From Streptomyces werraensis (GTDB lineage: Bacteria > Actinomycetota > Actinomycetes > Streptomycetales > Streptomycetaceae): 64,000 nucleotides of DNA. The first letter of the stretch is position 1, and every line of letters starts with the position of its first letter. Where the stretch lies: the NCBI GenBank assembly GCA_014656175.1, contig BNBX01000009.1, forward strand, positions 186,001 through 250,000. The letters run 5' to 3'. The notes beneath the pieces were generated by a model. The model searched no databases. It was not told the DNA's origin and was given only the letters and a program-made list of their open reading frames with translations. Both the position numbers and the translations under genes were made by a program. Shown here in pieces: positions 33,851 through 42,770 of the stretch.

Positions 33851-34504
33851 ATGGCCATCGCGGGCAAGGACACCCCACGTGAGCGCTACCGGGCCCAGCT
33901 ACGGGCCGAGATCAAGCAGCATGCCTGGGAACAGATCGCCGCCGCCGGAGCGCCCGGGTTGTCCCTGAACGCCATCGCCAAACAGATGGGCATGAGCGGC
34001 CCCGCGCTCTACCGGTACTTCGCCGGCCGCGACGAGCTGATCACCGAACTGATCCGCGACGCCTACCGCAGCCTCGCCGACACCATCCGTGCCACCGCCG
34101 ACTCCGGCGCGGACCTGGCCGGGCTGGGACACGCCCTGCGCGCCTGGGCCCTGGACGACCCCCAGCGCTACTTCCTCATCTACGGCACACCGGTACCCGG
34201 CTACCACGCCCCCGACGACATCACCACGATCGCCTCCGAGATCATGGGCGCCCTCCTCGACGCCGCCCAGCTTGGCGACACCCCCGCCGACACCCCGGAC
34301 GACTCCCGCTTGGAAGCCCACCTCGCCGAGCACCGCGAGTGGGCGGCCGGCCACCCCGCGCCCCCCTCCGCCGTGCGCCGCGCCCTGCTTTTCTGGACCC
34401 GCCTGCACGGCGTGCTGTCCCTGGAACTGGCAGGCCAGTTCACCGGCATGGGGCTCGACCCGGCCGAGCTGTACTTCAGCGAACTGCGCCACCTGACCCG
34501 ATAG
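33851..34504 (+). CDS. TetR family transcriptional regulator
   Basis: A 217-residue repressor. The N-terminal helix-turn-helix (IKQHAWEQIAAAGAPGLSLN, IAKQMGMSGPALYRYFAGRD) spans about 20-65; the C-terminal ligand domain is of the type found in WHG/TetR_C_13 proteins (FLIYGTPVPGYHAPDD, RALLFWTRLHGVLSLELAG). ATG 33851 follows GGGAAGGGAT. Divergent from the quinone reductase gene, whose expression it likely controls in response to a toxic aldehyde or quinone, though the ligand is not known. Confidence 0.92.
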   Translation: MAIAGKDTPRERYRAQLRAEIKQHAWEQIAAAGAPGLSLNAIAKQMGMSGPALYRYFAGRDELITELIRDAYRSLADTIRATADSGADLAGLGHALRAWALDDPQRYFLIYGTPVPGYHAPDDITTIASEIMGALLDAAQLGDTPADTPDDSRLEAHLAEHREWAAGHPAPPSAVRRALLFWTRLHGVLSLELAGQFTGMGLDPAELYFSELRHLTR

Positions 34505-34616
34505 GAAACGCCTGCTGTGCGCGCGCCGTGCCTGTACCGCTCTCCGCTCAGCCACGGACCAGGAGGCCGCTGACATCCACGGCCGACGTCCACGACGCCT
34601 CACGCCGCCGCCGGAA

Positions 34617-34657
34617 GCTGACCGTGACCCTGATTGACCGGCCGGGTCACGGTCAGC
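34617..34657. terminator. bidirectional terminator between TetR and the fibronectin-III gene
   Basis: GCTGACCGTGACCC (34617-34630) and GGGTCACGGTCAGC (34644-34657), a perfect 14-bp stem between convergent genes. Confidence 0.88.
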
Positions 34658-34682
34658 GACGCTCGAAGTGCGTGACCGCTGG

Positions 34683-36725
34683 TCAGACGCGGTCCTGGAA
34701 GACGATGTACCAGGGGTACGTCCCCACCACGGCGCCGTCGGCCGTCACGGCCTCCAGCGTGTAGAAGTACGTGTCCCCCTTCGTCGCCGTGGCGTCCTCC
34801 CACGTCCGGGCGTCCGCCGGCAGCAGTCCGTCGTGCTGGGGCCCGTACGCCTTGGTCGCCGGGTTCCACCGGCTCACGCGGTAGCCGGTGACCGTGGCGC
34901 AGCGGGCCGTGTCGGTGCACTGCCAGTCGACGGACGGACGAGTGGCCGTCCGGTTGTGGCCCAGGCTGCCGAGGCTCCAGTCCCGGGTGACGGTCACGGA
35001 CGGCCGGACGTCGAGCTCGGTGGCCTCGACCGCGGTGACCTTCGGGTCGCTCGGGTGCAGCCTGTTGCCCCAGTGGTCCTTGGCGACCACCGCGTACACG
35101 TGCGTCTCGCCGTCCGGCAGGTCGCCGCAGAGGATCGCGAGCCAGTTGCCCGTGCCGTCCCAGCACGCGTCGGGACCGAGCCACTTGACCGTGGAGTCGC
35201 CCTGCCGGACGCCCTTCCACACCACGTACTCGTCGATGTCGTCCTCGGGCGAGGCGGCCCAGCTCACCAGCATGCCGTCGTTGCGCGGGGTGACCTTCAC
35301 GCCGGTGACCGGGCCGGGCGCCACGGTGTCGCCCGTGCGGACGACGACCGGCGCGGAGTACGCCGACTCGTTGCCGTACGGGTCCACCGCCGTGACGGCG
35401 TACGTCACGTACGTGTTCGCGGGCATGTCCACGTCGTAGCAGTTGCCGCCGTTGCTCGCCTCGTCGCTCTCCTCCGCGACGCAGGTCACCCGGGTGCGCG
35501 CGGTCGGGTCGAACGTCTTGCCGGGCGAGCGGTACACGCGGTAGTGCCCGCCGTTGTCCCAGTCCTCGTAGAAACCGTCGGGCTGGCTCCAGTGCACGTC
35601 GGTGTGGCCGGGCCGGGCGACGGCGGTGACGCCGGTCGGGGACTTCGGTGGCATCCGGTCGATGCCGTCGCTGGTGACCGTCGCGTACGCCCCCGGGTTG
35701 CCGGCCGCGTCGAGGGCCCGGACCCGGTAGTACGTGTGCGTGTTCACGCCGCCGCTGGTCCGGTACGACGTCGTGGTCGTCGTACCGCGCAGCTCGAACG
35801 GTCCGGCCGCCGCGGACGAGGCGTACACCTCGTACTTCGCCGTGTCGGCGGCCCGCTGCCAGTTCAGGGTGTCCCACCACCCGTCGCCGGTGGCGACCGT
35901 GAGTCCGGTGGGGGCCGCCGGCCCGGTGCGGTCGACGGTCGTCGCCGTCACGTCCGGGCTGCCGGTGGACTCGCGGCCTGCCTTGTCGACGGCGCGGACC
36001 TCGTACAGGAAGGTCTGGCCGGTGGCGGGCGGAGTGTCGACGAAGGACCGGGTGGTCAGCAGGGACGTCCCGCTGACCTTGGCCCAACCGGTGGCGCTCA
36101 GCCGGCGGTACACGCGGTACCCGGCGAGGTCCATCTCCTTGTTGGCGGCCCAGCGCAGGGTGGTCCTGGCCGTCACCCAGTCGTACGTGGCGGTGAGGCC
36201 GGTCGGGGCGAGCGGCTTGACCTTGTCGACGGCGGCCTCGGTGCGCGGGGTGTACGTGAAGACGGCGCCTGCGAAGCCCGTCCATGCGACGTAGTCCACG
36301 CGGAGCGTGTGCCTGCCGGCCGGGATGGTCAGGTCGACGGTCCTGCGGGCGGTGGTGGAGACGTTCTTCCACAGGTCGATCTTGCGCACACCGTCGACGT
36401 AGACGCGCATGCCGTCCTGGGTGGCGGCGGAGAGCCGGAAGGGGCCGCCGGAGCCGAAGTCCCGGGTGAGGGACCAGCGGACGGAGAAGTTGTCCTTGGG
36501 CAGCGTCACGCCGGCCGGGTCGCCGTACCCGTAGTTCTCCTTGATGGCGGTGTCGCAGGCGGTGAGCTTCGGCGTGCCGCTGAAGGTGGAGTTGCCGAAG
36601 TACTGCGCCCTCCAGACGGGAGAGGCGCAGGTGACCGCCGCGGAGGCGGGGGCGGCGGTGATCAGGCCGCCGGTGGTGGCGAACGCCGCCGCCGCGGCCA
36701 GCGCGGACAGCCGGGTACGAGTCAT
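34683..36725 (-). CDS. secreted PA14 and fibronectin type III repeat protein
   Basis: A 680-residue exported protein. Signal peptide (SALAAAAAFATTGGLITAAP, cut after ASA). Residues ~30-165 form a PA14-like carbohydrate-binding domain (WRAQYFGNSTFSG, NFSVRWSLTRDFGSGGPFRL, RVYVDGVRKIDLWKN, GRHTLRVDYVAWTG). From ~168 to the end run about five fibronectin-III repeats, each with the W..P..D..GYRVYR pattern. No enzyme domain is attached, so it is probably a surface or matrix-binding protein. ATG 36725 begins the signal peptide; an ATG at 36776 would add 17 residues. No clear ribosome site. Confidence 0.88.
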   Translation of the reverse strand: MTRTRLSALAAAAAFATTGGLITAAPASAAVTCASPVWRAQYFGNSTFSGTPKLTACDTAIKENYGYGDPAGVTLPKDNFSVRWSLTRDFGSGGPFRLSAATQDGMRVYVDGVRKIDLWKNVSTTARRTVDLTIPAGRHTLRVDYVAWTGFAGAVFTYTPRTEAAVDKVKPLAPTGLTATYDWVTARTTLRWAANKEMDLAGYRVYRRLSATGWAKVSGTSLLTTRSFVDTPPATGQTFLYEVRAVDKAGRESTGSPDVTATTVDRTGPAAPTGLTVATGDGWWDTLNWQRAADTAKYEVYASSAAAGPFELRGTTTTTSYRTSGGVNTHTYYRVRALDAAGNPGAYATVTSDGIDRMPPKSPTGVTAVARPGHTDVHWSQPDGFYEDWDNGGHYRVYRSPGKTFDPTARTRVTCVAEESDEASNGGNCYDVDMPANTYVTYAVTAVDPYGNESAYSAPVVVRTGDTVAPGPVTGVKVTPRNDGMLVSWAASPEDDIDEYVVWKGVRQGDSTVKWLGPDACWDGTGNWLAILCGDLPDGETHVYAVVAKDHWGNRLHPSDPKVTAVEATELDVRPSVTVTRDWSLGSLGHNRTATRPSVDWQCTDTARCATVTGYRVSRWNPATKAYGPQHDGLLPADARTWEDATATKGDTYFYTLEAVTADGAVVGTYPWYIVFQDRV

Positions 36726-36877
36726 CACAGGGAGTGGGCCCCTTCTGGACCAGGGGAAAGCATGAGGGACGGGCAACGCCTGTGTGACTCATGAGGTGCG
36801 GACAGGGTTGCCCCGCCCGCTCACCATGACATGCCGGACGGCGGCGGACATGGCGGCCGAGGCCCGCGACGCCGGGA

Positions 36878-37990
36878 TCAGGAGCGCACGGCGGCGGGGG
36901 ACTCCTGGTCCGGGAGCCGCGTCACCGCCAGGGCCGCCGCGTCGTCCTCGAGTTCGCCGGTGTGCCGGAACAGGGCGGTCAGCATGGCGTCCAGCACCGC
37001 CCCGGGGTCCGGGGGCAGAGGGCGGGTGAGCGGGGGGACGGGGTCGAAGAAGGCGCCGGTGCGGTCGCGGGCCTCGATGATGCCGTCGGTGAACAGCACC
37101 AGCGTGGCGCCCGGAGGCAGGTCGTAGTGGTCCACCGGGACGACCTGCCCGGCCAGGTCGCCCAGGCCCAGCGGCAGCGACGGCTCCTTCGGCTCCAGCG
37201 CCGTCACCCCGCCCTCGTGGACCAGCAGCGGCGCCGGGTGCCCCCGGTTCGCCACGCGGAGCGTGGACCGGTCGGGGAGGATCTCGACGAAGACGGCGGT
37301 GACGAAGTCCTCGAAGGGCGGGTCCTCCTCGCGGCCTTTCAGGTCCTGCACCTGGATCTCCGCGGCCTCGACGACCGACGGCAGGTCCGGCACCTGCAGG
37401 GCCGCCGCGTGGAAGACGCCCAGCAGGGTGTTGACCAGGGTGACCGCCTGGGTGCCCTTGCCGCGGACGTCCCCGATCACCAGGCGCAGCCCGTGGGGCG
37501 TGTCGTGCACCCCGTAAAGGTCGCCGCCGATCAGGGCCTCCTCCTGGGCGGCCTGGTACCGGCCGGCCAGGGCCAGCCCGCGGACCCGCCCGGGCACGGT
37601 GGGCAGCATCGCGCGCTGGACGGCTTCCGCCACCTCGCGTGACGTGCGCAGCTGCTCCCGTTCGCGGGCGAACATCCGGTTGAGGAAGGCCGCGACGGCC
37701 GTCAGGGTGATGAGCGTCGTGAAGCCGATGACGTTCGCCCTGGTGAGCACGTCCTGGTTCTCGCGGAGGGACAGGAGCCAGCCGGTCAGGCAGGCCACCG
37801 CGCCGCTCGTGACCGTCCAGGTCAGGGAGTACATCGGCGCCGCGATCAACGACACGGTCGCCAGCAGCGGGAAGGTGTTGAACGGAGGCCAGGCGAGGTC
37901 GATCAGGACCGCGACGACCAGCGCGGTGGCCGGCAGGGCACGGGACAGGGCGACCCTCCGCAGGCGCCTTCCACGCTGGTATCGCTGCAT
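36878..37990 (-). CDS. membrane PP2C/SpoIIE-type serine phosphatase
   Basis: A 370-residue protein. Three to four N-terminal membrane segments (ALPATALVVAVLIDLAW, TFPLLATVSLIAAPMYSL, TSGAVACLTGWLLSL, VIGFTTLITLTAVAAFL) lead to a cytoplasmic PP2C phosphatase domain from ~130, with metal-binding motifs IGGDLYGVHDT, IGDVRGKGTQA, LFTDGIIEARD and ELEDDAAALAV. Streptomyces encodes many of these; they dephosphorylate STAS-domain anti-anti-sigma proteins. The ATG at 37990 is preferred to the GTG at 37996 because of spacing from GGGGG. Confidence 0.92.
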   Translation of the reverse strand: MQRYQRGRRLRRVALSRALPATALVVAVLIDLAWPPFNTFPLLATVSLIAAPMYSLTWTVTSGAVACLTGWLLSLRENQDVLTRANVIGFTTLITLTAVAAFLNRMFAREREQLRTSREVAEAVQRAMLPTVPGRVRGLALAGRYQAAQEEALIGGDLYGVHDTPHGLRLVIGDVRGKGTQAVTLVNTLLGVFHAAALQVPDLPSVVEAAEIQVQDLKGREEDPPFEDFVTAVFVEILPDRSTLRVANRGHPAPLLVHEGGVTALEPKEPSLPLGLGDLAGQVVPVDHYDLPPGATLVLFTDGIIEARDRTGAFFDPVPPLTRPLPPDPGAVLDAMLTALFRHTGELEDDAAALAVTRLPDQESPAAVRS

Positions 37991-38099
37991 CCGCACGGCC
38001 CCCGGTCGTCGCCGTACCGTTCCGCGCCCCAGTGTTCGGCATGCCCTCCCGCGCGGCCACCGGACGGGGCCCGTTCGCGGACCGCCCGGCGCGTGCCGC

Positions 38100-39494
38100 T
38101 CAGGCCGCGGGCGGGATGTTCTGGTTGGCGTGGAAGAAGTTGTCCGGGTCGTAGGTGTGTTTGACGGCGCTGAGGCGTGCGTAGTTGTCGCGGTAGGTGG
38201 CGCGGACGCTGTCGGCGTCGCCGGACTCGCCGAGGAAGTTGACGTAGGCGCCGCCCATGGAGTGCGGGTGGAGCGCCGTCCAGTAGTCGACGCACCACCT
38301 GCGGATCAGGTCGGCGTTGGCCGGGTCGGGGTCGATGCCGGCGATGACGCCGGACCAGGTCGCGTCCCGGTAGGCCCAGGCCGTCTCGCCCGGGGCGACG
38401 TCGTGGGCCGCCCCGTCCACCGGGTACAGGTGCATGGTCGACAGGCCGGTCGGCAGCTCCCGCCCGAACCGCTCGTGCACCGCGAGGGCCTCGTCGGTGA
38501 CCGTGTCGAAGAAGTCGCCGCGCCAGTACCACTGGAGCCCCTTGGGGACGAGGTCGTCGAACATCGTCTGGAGCATCGGGTACGGCATCGGCGTGGCGAA
38601 GTGGAAGGCCGGCGGGGCCGGGTCGTCGACCACGGACAGCACGTCGTCCAGGCGTCCGCCCTCCAGGTCGCCGGTGTAGCACCAGATCACGGCACACACC
38701 TTCCGCCCGTGGAGCGGCTCGGGGAAGGGCGGGGCGGGCGGGACGGTCATGACGGCGAAGAAGCCGTTGAGGTCCTCGGGCGCCGCGGGCAGGAACTCCC
38801 GGTACCAGCGCAGCACGTCCTGGGTCTGCTCGACCGGCCAGACGGTGGCCGCCACGCCGACCGTGTGCACCGGGTGCAGCCGGAAGGTGAAGGACGTGAC
38901 CACGCCGAAGTTGCCGCCGCCGCCCCGCAGGGCCCACAGCAGGTCCGGGTGTTCCTTCTCGGTGGTGGTGACGACGCTGCCGTCGGCCAGGACCACGTCC
39001 GCGGCGACCAGGCTGTCGATCGTCAGACCGTACTTGCGGGTGAGGTGGCCGTGGCCGCCGCCCAGCGTGAGACCGCCCACGCCGGTGGTGGAGTTGATGC
39101 CGGCGGGCACGCCGAGCCCGAAGGTGTGCGTCTCGTGGTCCAGGTCGCCGAGCTGGCTGCCTCCGCCCACCTGGGCCGTCCTGTTCACCGGGTCGACCCG
39201 CACCCAGCGCATCGGGGACAGGTCGAGGGTGAGCCCGCCGTCGACCAGACACAGGCCGGGGCCGCTGTGCCCGCCTCCGCGCACGGCGAGTTCGACGCCC
39301 GTCTGCCGGGCGAAGGCGATCGTCGTGCGCACGTCCGCGGCGCCCGTGCAGCGCGCGACGGCGGCGGGACGGCGGTCGATCATGGCGTTGTAGAGGGAGC
39401 GGGCCTCGTCGTACTCGGCGTCCTGCGGCGTCACGAGGGGGCCTCGCAGGGCCTCGCGCAGATTGTCCAGTGCGGTTGCGTCCATGCCGCTCAT
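38100..39494 (-). CDS. FAD-linked oxidase with BBE domain
   Basis: A 464-residue flavoenzyme of the berberine bridge/GlcD-like class. The PCMH-type FAD domain includes VRGGGHSGPGLCLVDGG (the His often binds FAD covalently) and GVGGLTLGGGHGHLTRKYGL, and the C-terminal BBE motif is YRDNYARLSAVKHTYDPDNFF. Such enzymes oxidise sugars or secondary metabolites with O2; the substrate cannot be told. No signal peptide, so cytoplasmic. ATG 39494 follows AAGGGG. The gene stands alone and reads toward the phosphatase gene. Confidence 0.92.
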   Translation of the reverse strand: MSGMDATALDNLREALRGPLVTPQDAEYDEARSLYNAMIDRRPAAVARCTGAADVRTTIAFARQTGVELAVRGGGHSGPGLCLVDGGLTLDLSPMRWVRVDPVNRTAQVGGGSQLGDLDHETHTFGLGVPAGINSTTGVGGLTLGGGHGHLTRKYGLTIDSLVAADVVLADGSVVTTTEKEHPDLLWALRGGGGNFGVVTSFTFRLHPVHTVGVAATVWPVEQTQDVLRWYREFLPAAPEDLNGFFAVMTVPPAPPFPEPLHGRKVCAVIWCYTGDLEGGRLDDVLSVVDDPAPPAFHFATPMPYPMLQTMFDDLVPKGLQWYWRGDFFDTVTDEALAVHERFGRELPTGLSTMHLYPVDGAAHDVAPGETAWAYRDATWSGVIAGIDPDPANADLIRRWCVDYWTALHPHSMGGAYVNFLGESGDADSVRATYRDNYARLSAVKHTYDPDNFFHANQNIPPAA

Positions 39495-39688
39495 ATGCGG
39501 ACACCCCTTGGAGCAGTGCGGAACCGGATGCGGGCCCGCGGGCGGACGAACCGGCGTCGCGCGCCTCGGAGGCGTCCGGCCGGTGTTCGTCCGGGGTCCT
39601 GGGCAGCGGTCCCCGGGTGTCCCGGGGAGCACCCTGCGCTCCTTTCAGTGTGACGCCGGTCATATGGGTGCGCGATGTGGGCGCGGGG

Positions 39689-40246
39689 TCATCGCGGCGG
39701 GTCCGGATTCCCGTGCTGGCGCAGGGCGTTGCGCAGGTGGTTGGTCAGGGCGGTGGCCGCCGCCGTGAGGAAGATGAAGCTGTAGAGGATCTGCAGGATC
39801 GCGACCAGGCGCGCGGACTGTCCGCGGGGGGTGATGTCGCCGTACCCGACGGTCGCGAGCGTGACCATCGTGAAGTAGAGGGCGTCCAGGCGCGTGGCGA
39901 TGCCGTCCAGTTCGCCGGGGCGCTGGGCGAGCCCCTGGTAGGCGGTCGCGAAGACCAGCACGGACAGGCACATCAGCGGCGGGATCACCAGCCCCGGGCG
40001 GACGCCCGGCACGTTCAGCAGGACCCGGGCGACCTGGATCAGCAGCAGGACGGCGATCAGCGTGAGGACCGCCCCGAAGAGCACCCAGCTCAGCACCGGC
40101 CGGCGCGGCCCCAGCCGGTCCAGCGGCAGCAGGAAGTACGCGGTGACCATCGCGGTCAGCCCCGCCGCCTGGATCACCCAGGGCCAGGCACCGGACCGGC
40201 CGGCGGGCGCGCGCTCTACGCCGGGGACCCGCGGCGGGGTGCGCAC
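39689..40246 (-). CDS. potassium channel family protein
   Basis: A 185-residue membrane protein with four hydrophobic segments (WVIQAAGLTAMVTAYFL, VLSWVLFGAVLTLIAVLLL, LVIPPLMCLSVLVFATAY, ILQILYSFIFLTAAATAL) and a pore loop carrying the selectivity filter ATVGYGDITP between the last two. No regulatory RCK domain. Start uncertain: GTG 40246 overlaps the end of the upstream gene by 31 bases; no good ribosome site is seen. Probably co-transcribed with the DUF7144-like gene. Confidence 0.85.
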   Translation of the reverse strand: MRTPPRVPGVERAPAGRSGAWPWVIQAAGLTAMVTAYFLLPLDRLGPRRPVLSWVLFGAVLTLIAVLLLIQVARVLLNVPGVRPGLVIPPLMCLSVLVFATAYQGLAQRPGELDGIATRLDALYFTMVTLATVGYGDITPRGQSARLVAILQILYSFIFLTAAATALTNHLRNALRQHGNPDPPR

Positions 40247-40647
40247 AGGGCCCAGATGATGAAGCCGTCGACGACGATGAGGACGATCGACCACACCGGC
40301 TGGTAGGGCAGCCACACGAAGTGGGCGATCATGCTCAGCCCGGCCAGGCCGACGCCCACGGCACGGGCCCAGGTCGCTCCCTTGAACAAGGCCAGGCCCG
40401 CGGCGGCCACCAGGGCGCCGAGGATCAGATGCACCCAGCCCCAGCCGGTCAGGCTGAACTCGTACGTGAAGTTGGGTGTGGCGACGAAGACGTCGTCCCG
40501 GGCGATGGCGGCGATGCCCTCGAAGATCGCCATGACGCCGCCGAACACCATCAGGAACGCGGCGGCGACCGTCCAGCTCGCCGCCCAGGGGCTCTCGGCC
40601 TCCCGGCCCGCCCCGCGAAAGCCCGTACCGCTGACATTGCTGGTCAT
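40216..40647 (-). CDS. DUF7144-like four-pass membrane protein
   Basis: A 143-residue membrane protein. A short polar N terminus is followed by four membrane segments (TVAAAFLMVFGGVMAIFEG, WVHLILGALVAAAGLALF, AVGVGLAGLSMIAHFVWLP, VWSIVLIVVDGFIIWALC). The family is common in actinobacteria and without assigned function. ATG 40647. It overlaps the potassium channel gene and probably forms an operon with it. Confidence 0.85.
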   Translation of the reverse strand: MTSNVSGTGFRGAGREAESPWAASWTVAAAFLMVFGGVMAIFEGIAAIARDDVFVATPNFTYEFSLTGWGWVHLILGALVAAAGLALFKGATWARAVGVGLAGLSMIAHFVWLPYQPVWSIVLIVVDGFIIWALCAPRRGSPA

Positions 40648-40767
40648 GTTTCCCGACCTTCCGGATGTCCCCGAGCGGTTCGATTCCCTTCAGACTGGCA
40701 CCGCGGGCCCCGCCCGGCACGTCGGCGGGTGAGTCCGGGTCAGCTCCCGTACGTCTTCCTGTGCGGG

Positions 40768-41259
40768 TCATCTCTTGCGGCGGCTCTCCTCGCGGAAGGC
40801 GTCGGCGAGCGCGGTGGCCCGCCGGAACCAGTCGTTCAGTACGGCCAGCTCCTCGGGGGAGTAGTCCGCGAACAGCTCGGTGAGGCGGGCGTAGTAGGGC
40901 TCGTAGAGCCGGTGCGCCATGGCCACCGCGTCGGGCACGGCGGCCACGCGGACGCGGCGGCGGTCGGCGGGGTCGGGGCGGCGGGTGATGAAGCCGGCCC
41001 GTTCCAGGCGGTTGAGGACGCCCGTCATCGCGCCGGTGGTGACATGGACGCGCTCCGCGAGCTCACCGGCGGTGAGCAGGTCCTCCCCCGCCTCCAGGAC
41101 GAAGCCGAAGCAGGTCACGTCGGTCACGTTCAGACCCATGACCTGGGCCATCTCCTGCTGGCCGATCAGATGGGTCGCGATCAGTCGGTCCATCGCCCAC
41201 ATCGCCTCCTGCTGCGTGGCGGGCGGGCGCGGATTGGCGTGCATGACGAGGCTTCCCAT
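40768..41259 (-). CDS. MarR family transcriptional regulator
   Basis: A 163-residue winged-helix regulator: helices around MDRLIATHLIGQQEMAQV, the recognition region LLTAGELAERVHVTTGAMTG, the wing VLNRLERAGFITRRPDPADRR (split by one turn), and a C-terminal dimer helix. The starts ATG 41259 and ATG 41244 are both plausible; the second has GGAAG at better spacing. Divergent from the small membrane protein gene at 41364 across an AT-rich gap of about 100 bases, its likely target. Confidence 0.9.
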   Translation of the reverse strand: MGSLVMHANPRPPATQQEAMWAMDRLIATHLIGQQEMAQVMGLNVTDVTCFGFVLEAGEDLLTAGELAERVHVTTGAMTGVLNRLERAGFITRRPDPADRRRVRVAAVPDAVAMAHRLYEPYYARLTELFADYSPEELAVLNDWFRRATALADAFREESRRKR

Positions 41260-41363
41260 TTCTCTTAGCTTGTGAGAGGTTTCTGTTGTAAATTCCTTAG
41301 GACGTGAGACATCTGGAGGACGTCCGTCGTCCGGAGGAACGCCGACGCCGCGGAAGGGCAGAC

Positions 41364-41774
41364 ATGAGCGCGCACCCATATGACCACGGGCACACGGTCG
41401 CCGGCTGGACCGGCTGCGGGATCGCTCTGGCCGGAACGGCCCTCCTGGGCGCGGGCGTCTGCACCGTCTCGGGGCCGCTGCTCGCCGCCGGAGCGGCGGT
41501 CGACGTGCTCGCCCTGCTCGTCACCTGGGCCCTTCACCTCGCCGGATGGGGCAAACCGTCGGGGCCCCGGCCGCGGGAGGAGTGGAGCTGGCGGGTGCGG
41601 GACAGCGGGGCTCGCGCGGGGCACGCGGAGTGCCTGGGCTGCCGGTGGGCGGGGCGGAGGGGCGGGACGGCCGAGGTGCCGGCGCCCGCGCCCGTGACCG
41701 TGACCGCGCCCGCACCCGTGACCGCGCCGGGCGAGCGGGCGGCCGAGGCCGACGCGGTGGGCGCCGGGGGCTGA
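41364..41774 (+). CDS. HGxxPAAW-like small membrane protein
   Basis: A 136-residue protein. The motif YDHGHTVAGWTGCG near the N terminus matches the HGxxPAAW family loosely (Val-Ala-Gly for Pro-Ala-Ala). Two membrane segments follow (IALAGTALLGAGVCTVSG and AVDVLALLVTWALHLAGW). The C-terminal ~60 residues are unusual for the family: a Cys pair region (ECLGCRWAG), then a Pro/Ala/Thr/Val repeat (PAPVTVTAPAPVTAPG). ATG follows GGAAGGG. Possibly regulated by the adjacent MarR. Confidence 0.75.
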   Translation: MSAHPYDHGHTVAGWTGCGIALAGTALLGAGVCTVSGPLLAAGAAVDVLALLVTWALHLAGWGKPSGPRPREEWSWRVRDSGARAGHAECLGCRWAGRRGGTAEVPAPAPVTVTAPAPVTAPGERAAEADAVGAGG

Positions 41775-41836
41775 GCCGGTGGCCGCCCCGCTGGGGAGCG
41801 GCCCGTTGTCAGTGGTCCCCTCTACTCTCGGCCGGG

Positions 41837-42709
41837 ATGGCACAGGCATGGCGGTGCGCGGGGCTGAGCTGGACGGCGGGCGGTCCCGTGCTGATCTGGG
41901 ACGGGGGCCGGCGCTCGGCGCTGACCTGGGGGAAGACGGTGGCCTTCGGGGTCACGGAGGGGGGAGCGCGGACCTGTGTGGGAGCACGGGGGAACACATG
42001 TCCGCCGGCCGCGCGGGTGTCCGCGCGGAGCACCGGGCCGCGCTGCGAGGAGTGCGCCCGCCTGGACCGGGCGCACTCGGTGGCCGCCGACACGCTCGCC
42101 GACGACCCGCGGCCGTACCGGGTCTACCTGGCGTGGTTCGGGCCCGGGATGTCCAAGGTCGGGATCACCGCCGAGCGGCGGGGGCCGGCCCGGCTGCTGG
42201 AGCAGGGCGCCATCTGCTTCAGCTGGCTGGGCACGGGACCGCTGATGGCGGCGCGCCGCACCGAGGAGCTGCTGCGTGCCGCCCTGCGCGTGCCGGACCG
42301 CATCCCCTACGCCGCCAAGCGGGCGGCGCGGGCGGCGCTCCCGGCGACCGCGGAGGAGCGGGCCGCCGAGATCGCCGGGCTGCACGCGCGGGCGCTGGCC
42401 CTCACCGGCTGGCCGGAGTCGCTCGACCCCGCCCCCTGCCGTCCGGTCGACCATGTGGAGGCGTTCGGGCTGGCGCAGGCGCCGGCGCCGGTGGGCGCGG
42501 TGGGGGAGCTGACCGCCGGCGGCACGGTGAGCGGGGAGCTGGTGGCTGCCGCCGGTCCGGATCTGCACCTGGCGACGGACCGGGGCGTCCTCGTGCTGGA
42601 CACCCGCCTGCTGCCCGGCTGGGAGCTGGTCCCGGCAGGGGGACGCGGGGTCGAGGTGCCCGTGCGGGCGCTGAAGGAGCGGCCGACCGCGCAGGACGGG
42701 CTGTTCTGA
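41837..42709 (+). CDS. DUF2797 family protein
   Basis: A 290-residue cytoplasmic protein. It contains CVGARGNTCPPAARV and RCEECARLDRA (likely zinc-binding Cys set), then HSVAAD and VYLAWFGPGMSKVGITAERR, a GIY-YIG-like motif (VYLAWFG then KVGIT), and LEQGAICFSWLGTGPLMAARR. DUF2797 proteins resemble GIY-YIG nucleases and are widespread in actinobacteria, but activity is unproven. ATG 41837. Confidence 0.88.
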   Translation: MAQAWRCAGLSWTAGGPVLIWDGGRRSALTWGKTVAFGVTEGGARTCVGARGNTCPPAARVSARSTGPRCEECARLDRAHSVAADTLADDPRPYRVYLAWFGPGMSKVGITAERRGPARLLEQGAICFSWLGTGPLMAARRTEELLRAALRVPDRIPYAAKRAARAALPATAEERAAEIAGLHARALALTGWPESLDPAPCRPVDHVEAFGLAQAPAPVGAVGELTAGGTVSGELVAAAGPDLHLATDRGVLVLDTRLLPGWELVPAGGRGVEVPVRALKERPTAQDGLF

Positions 42710-42770
42710 GCAGCGGGGAGGGAGGACGGGGGCTGGACCGTCCACGCCTCCGCGGGTGATCGTGTCCGGC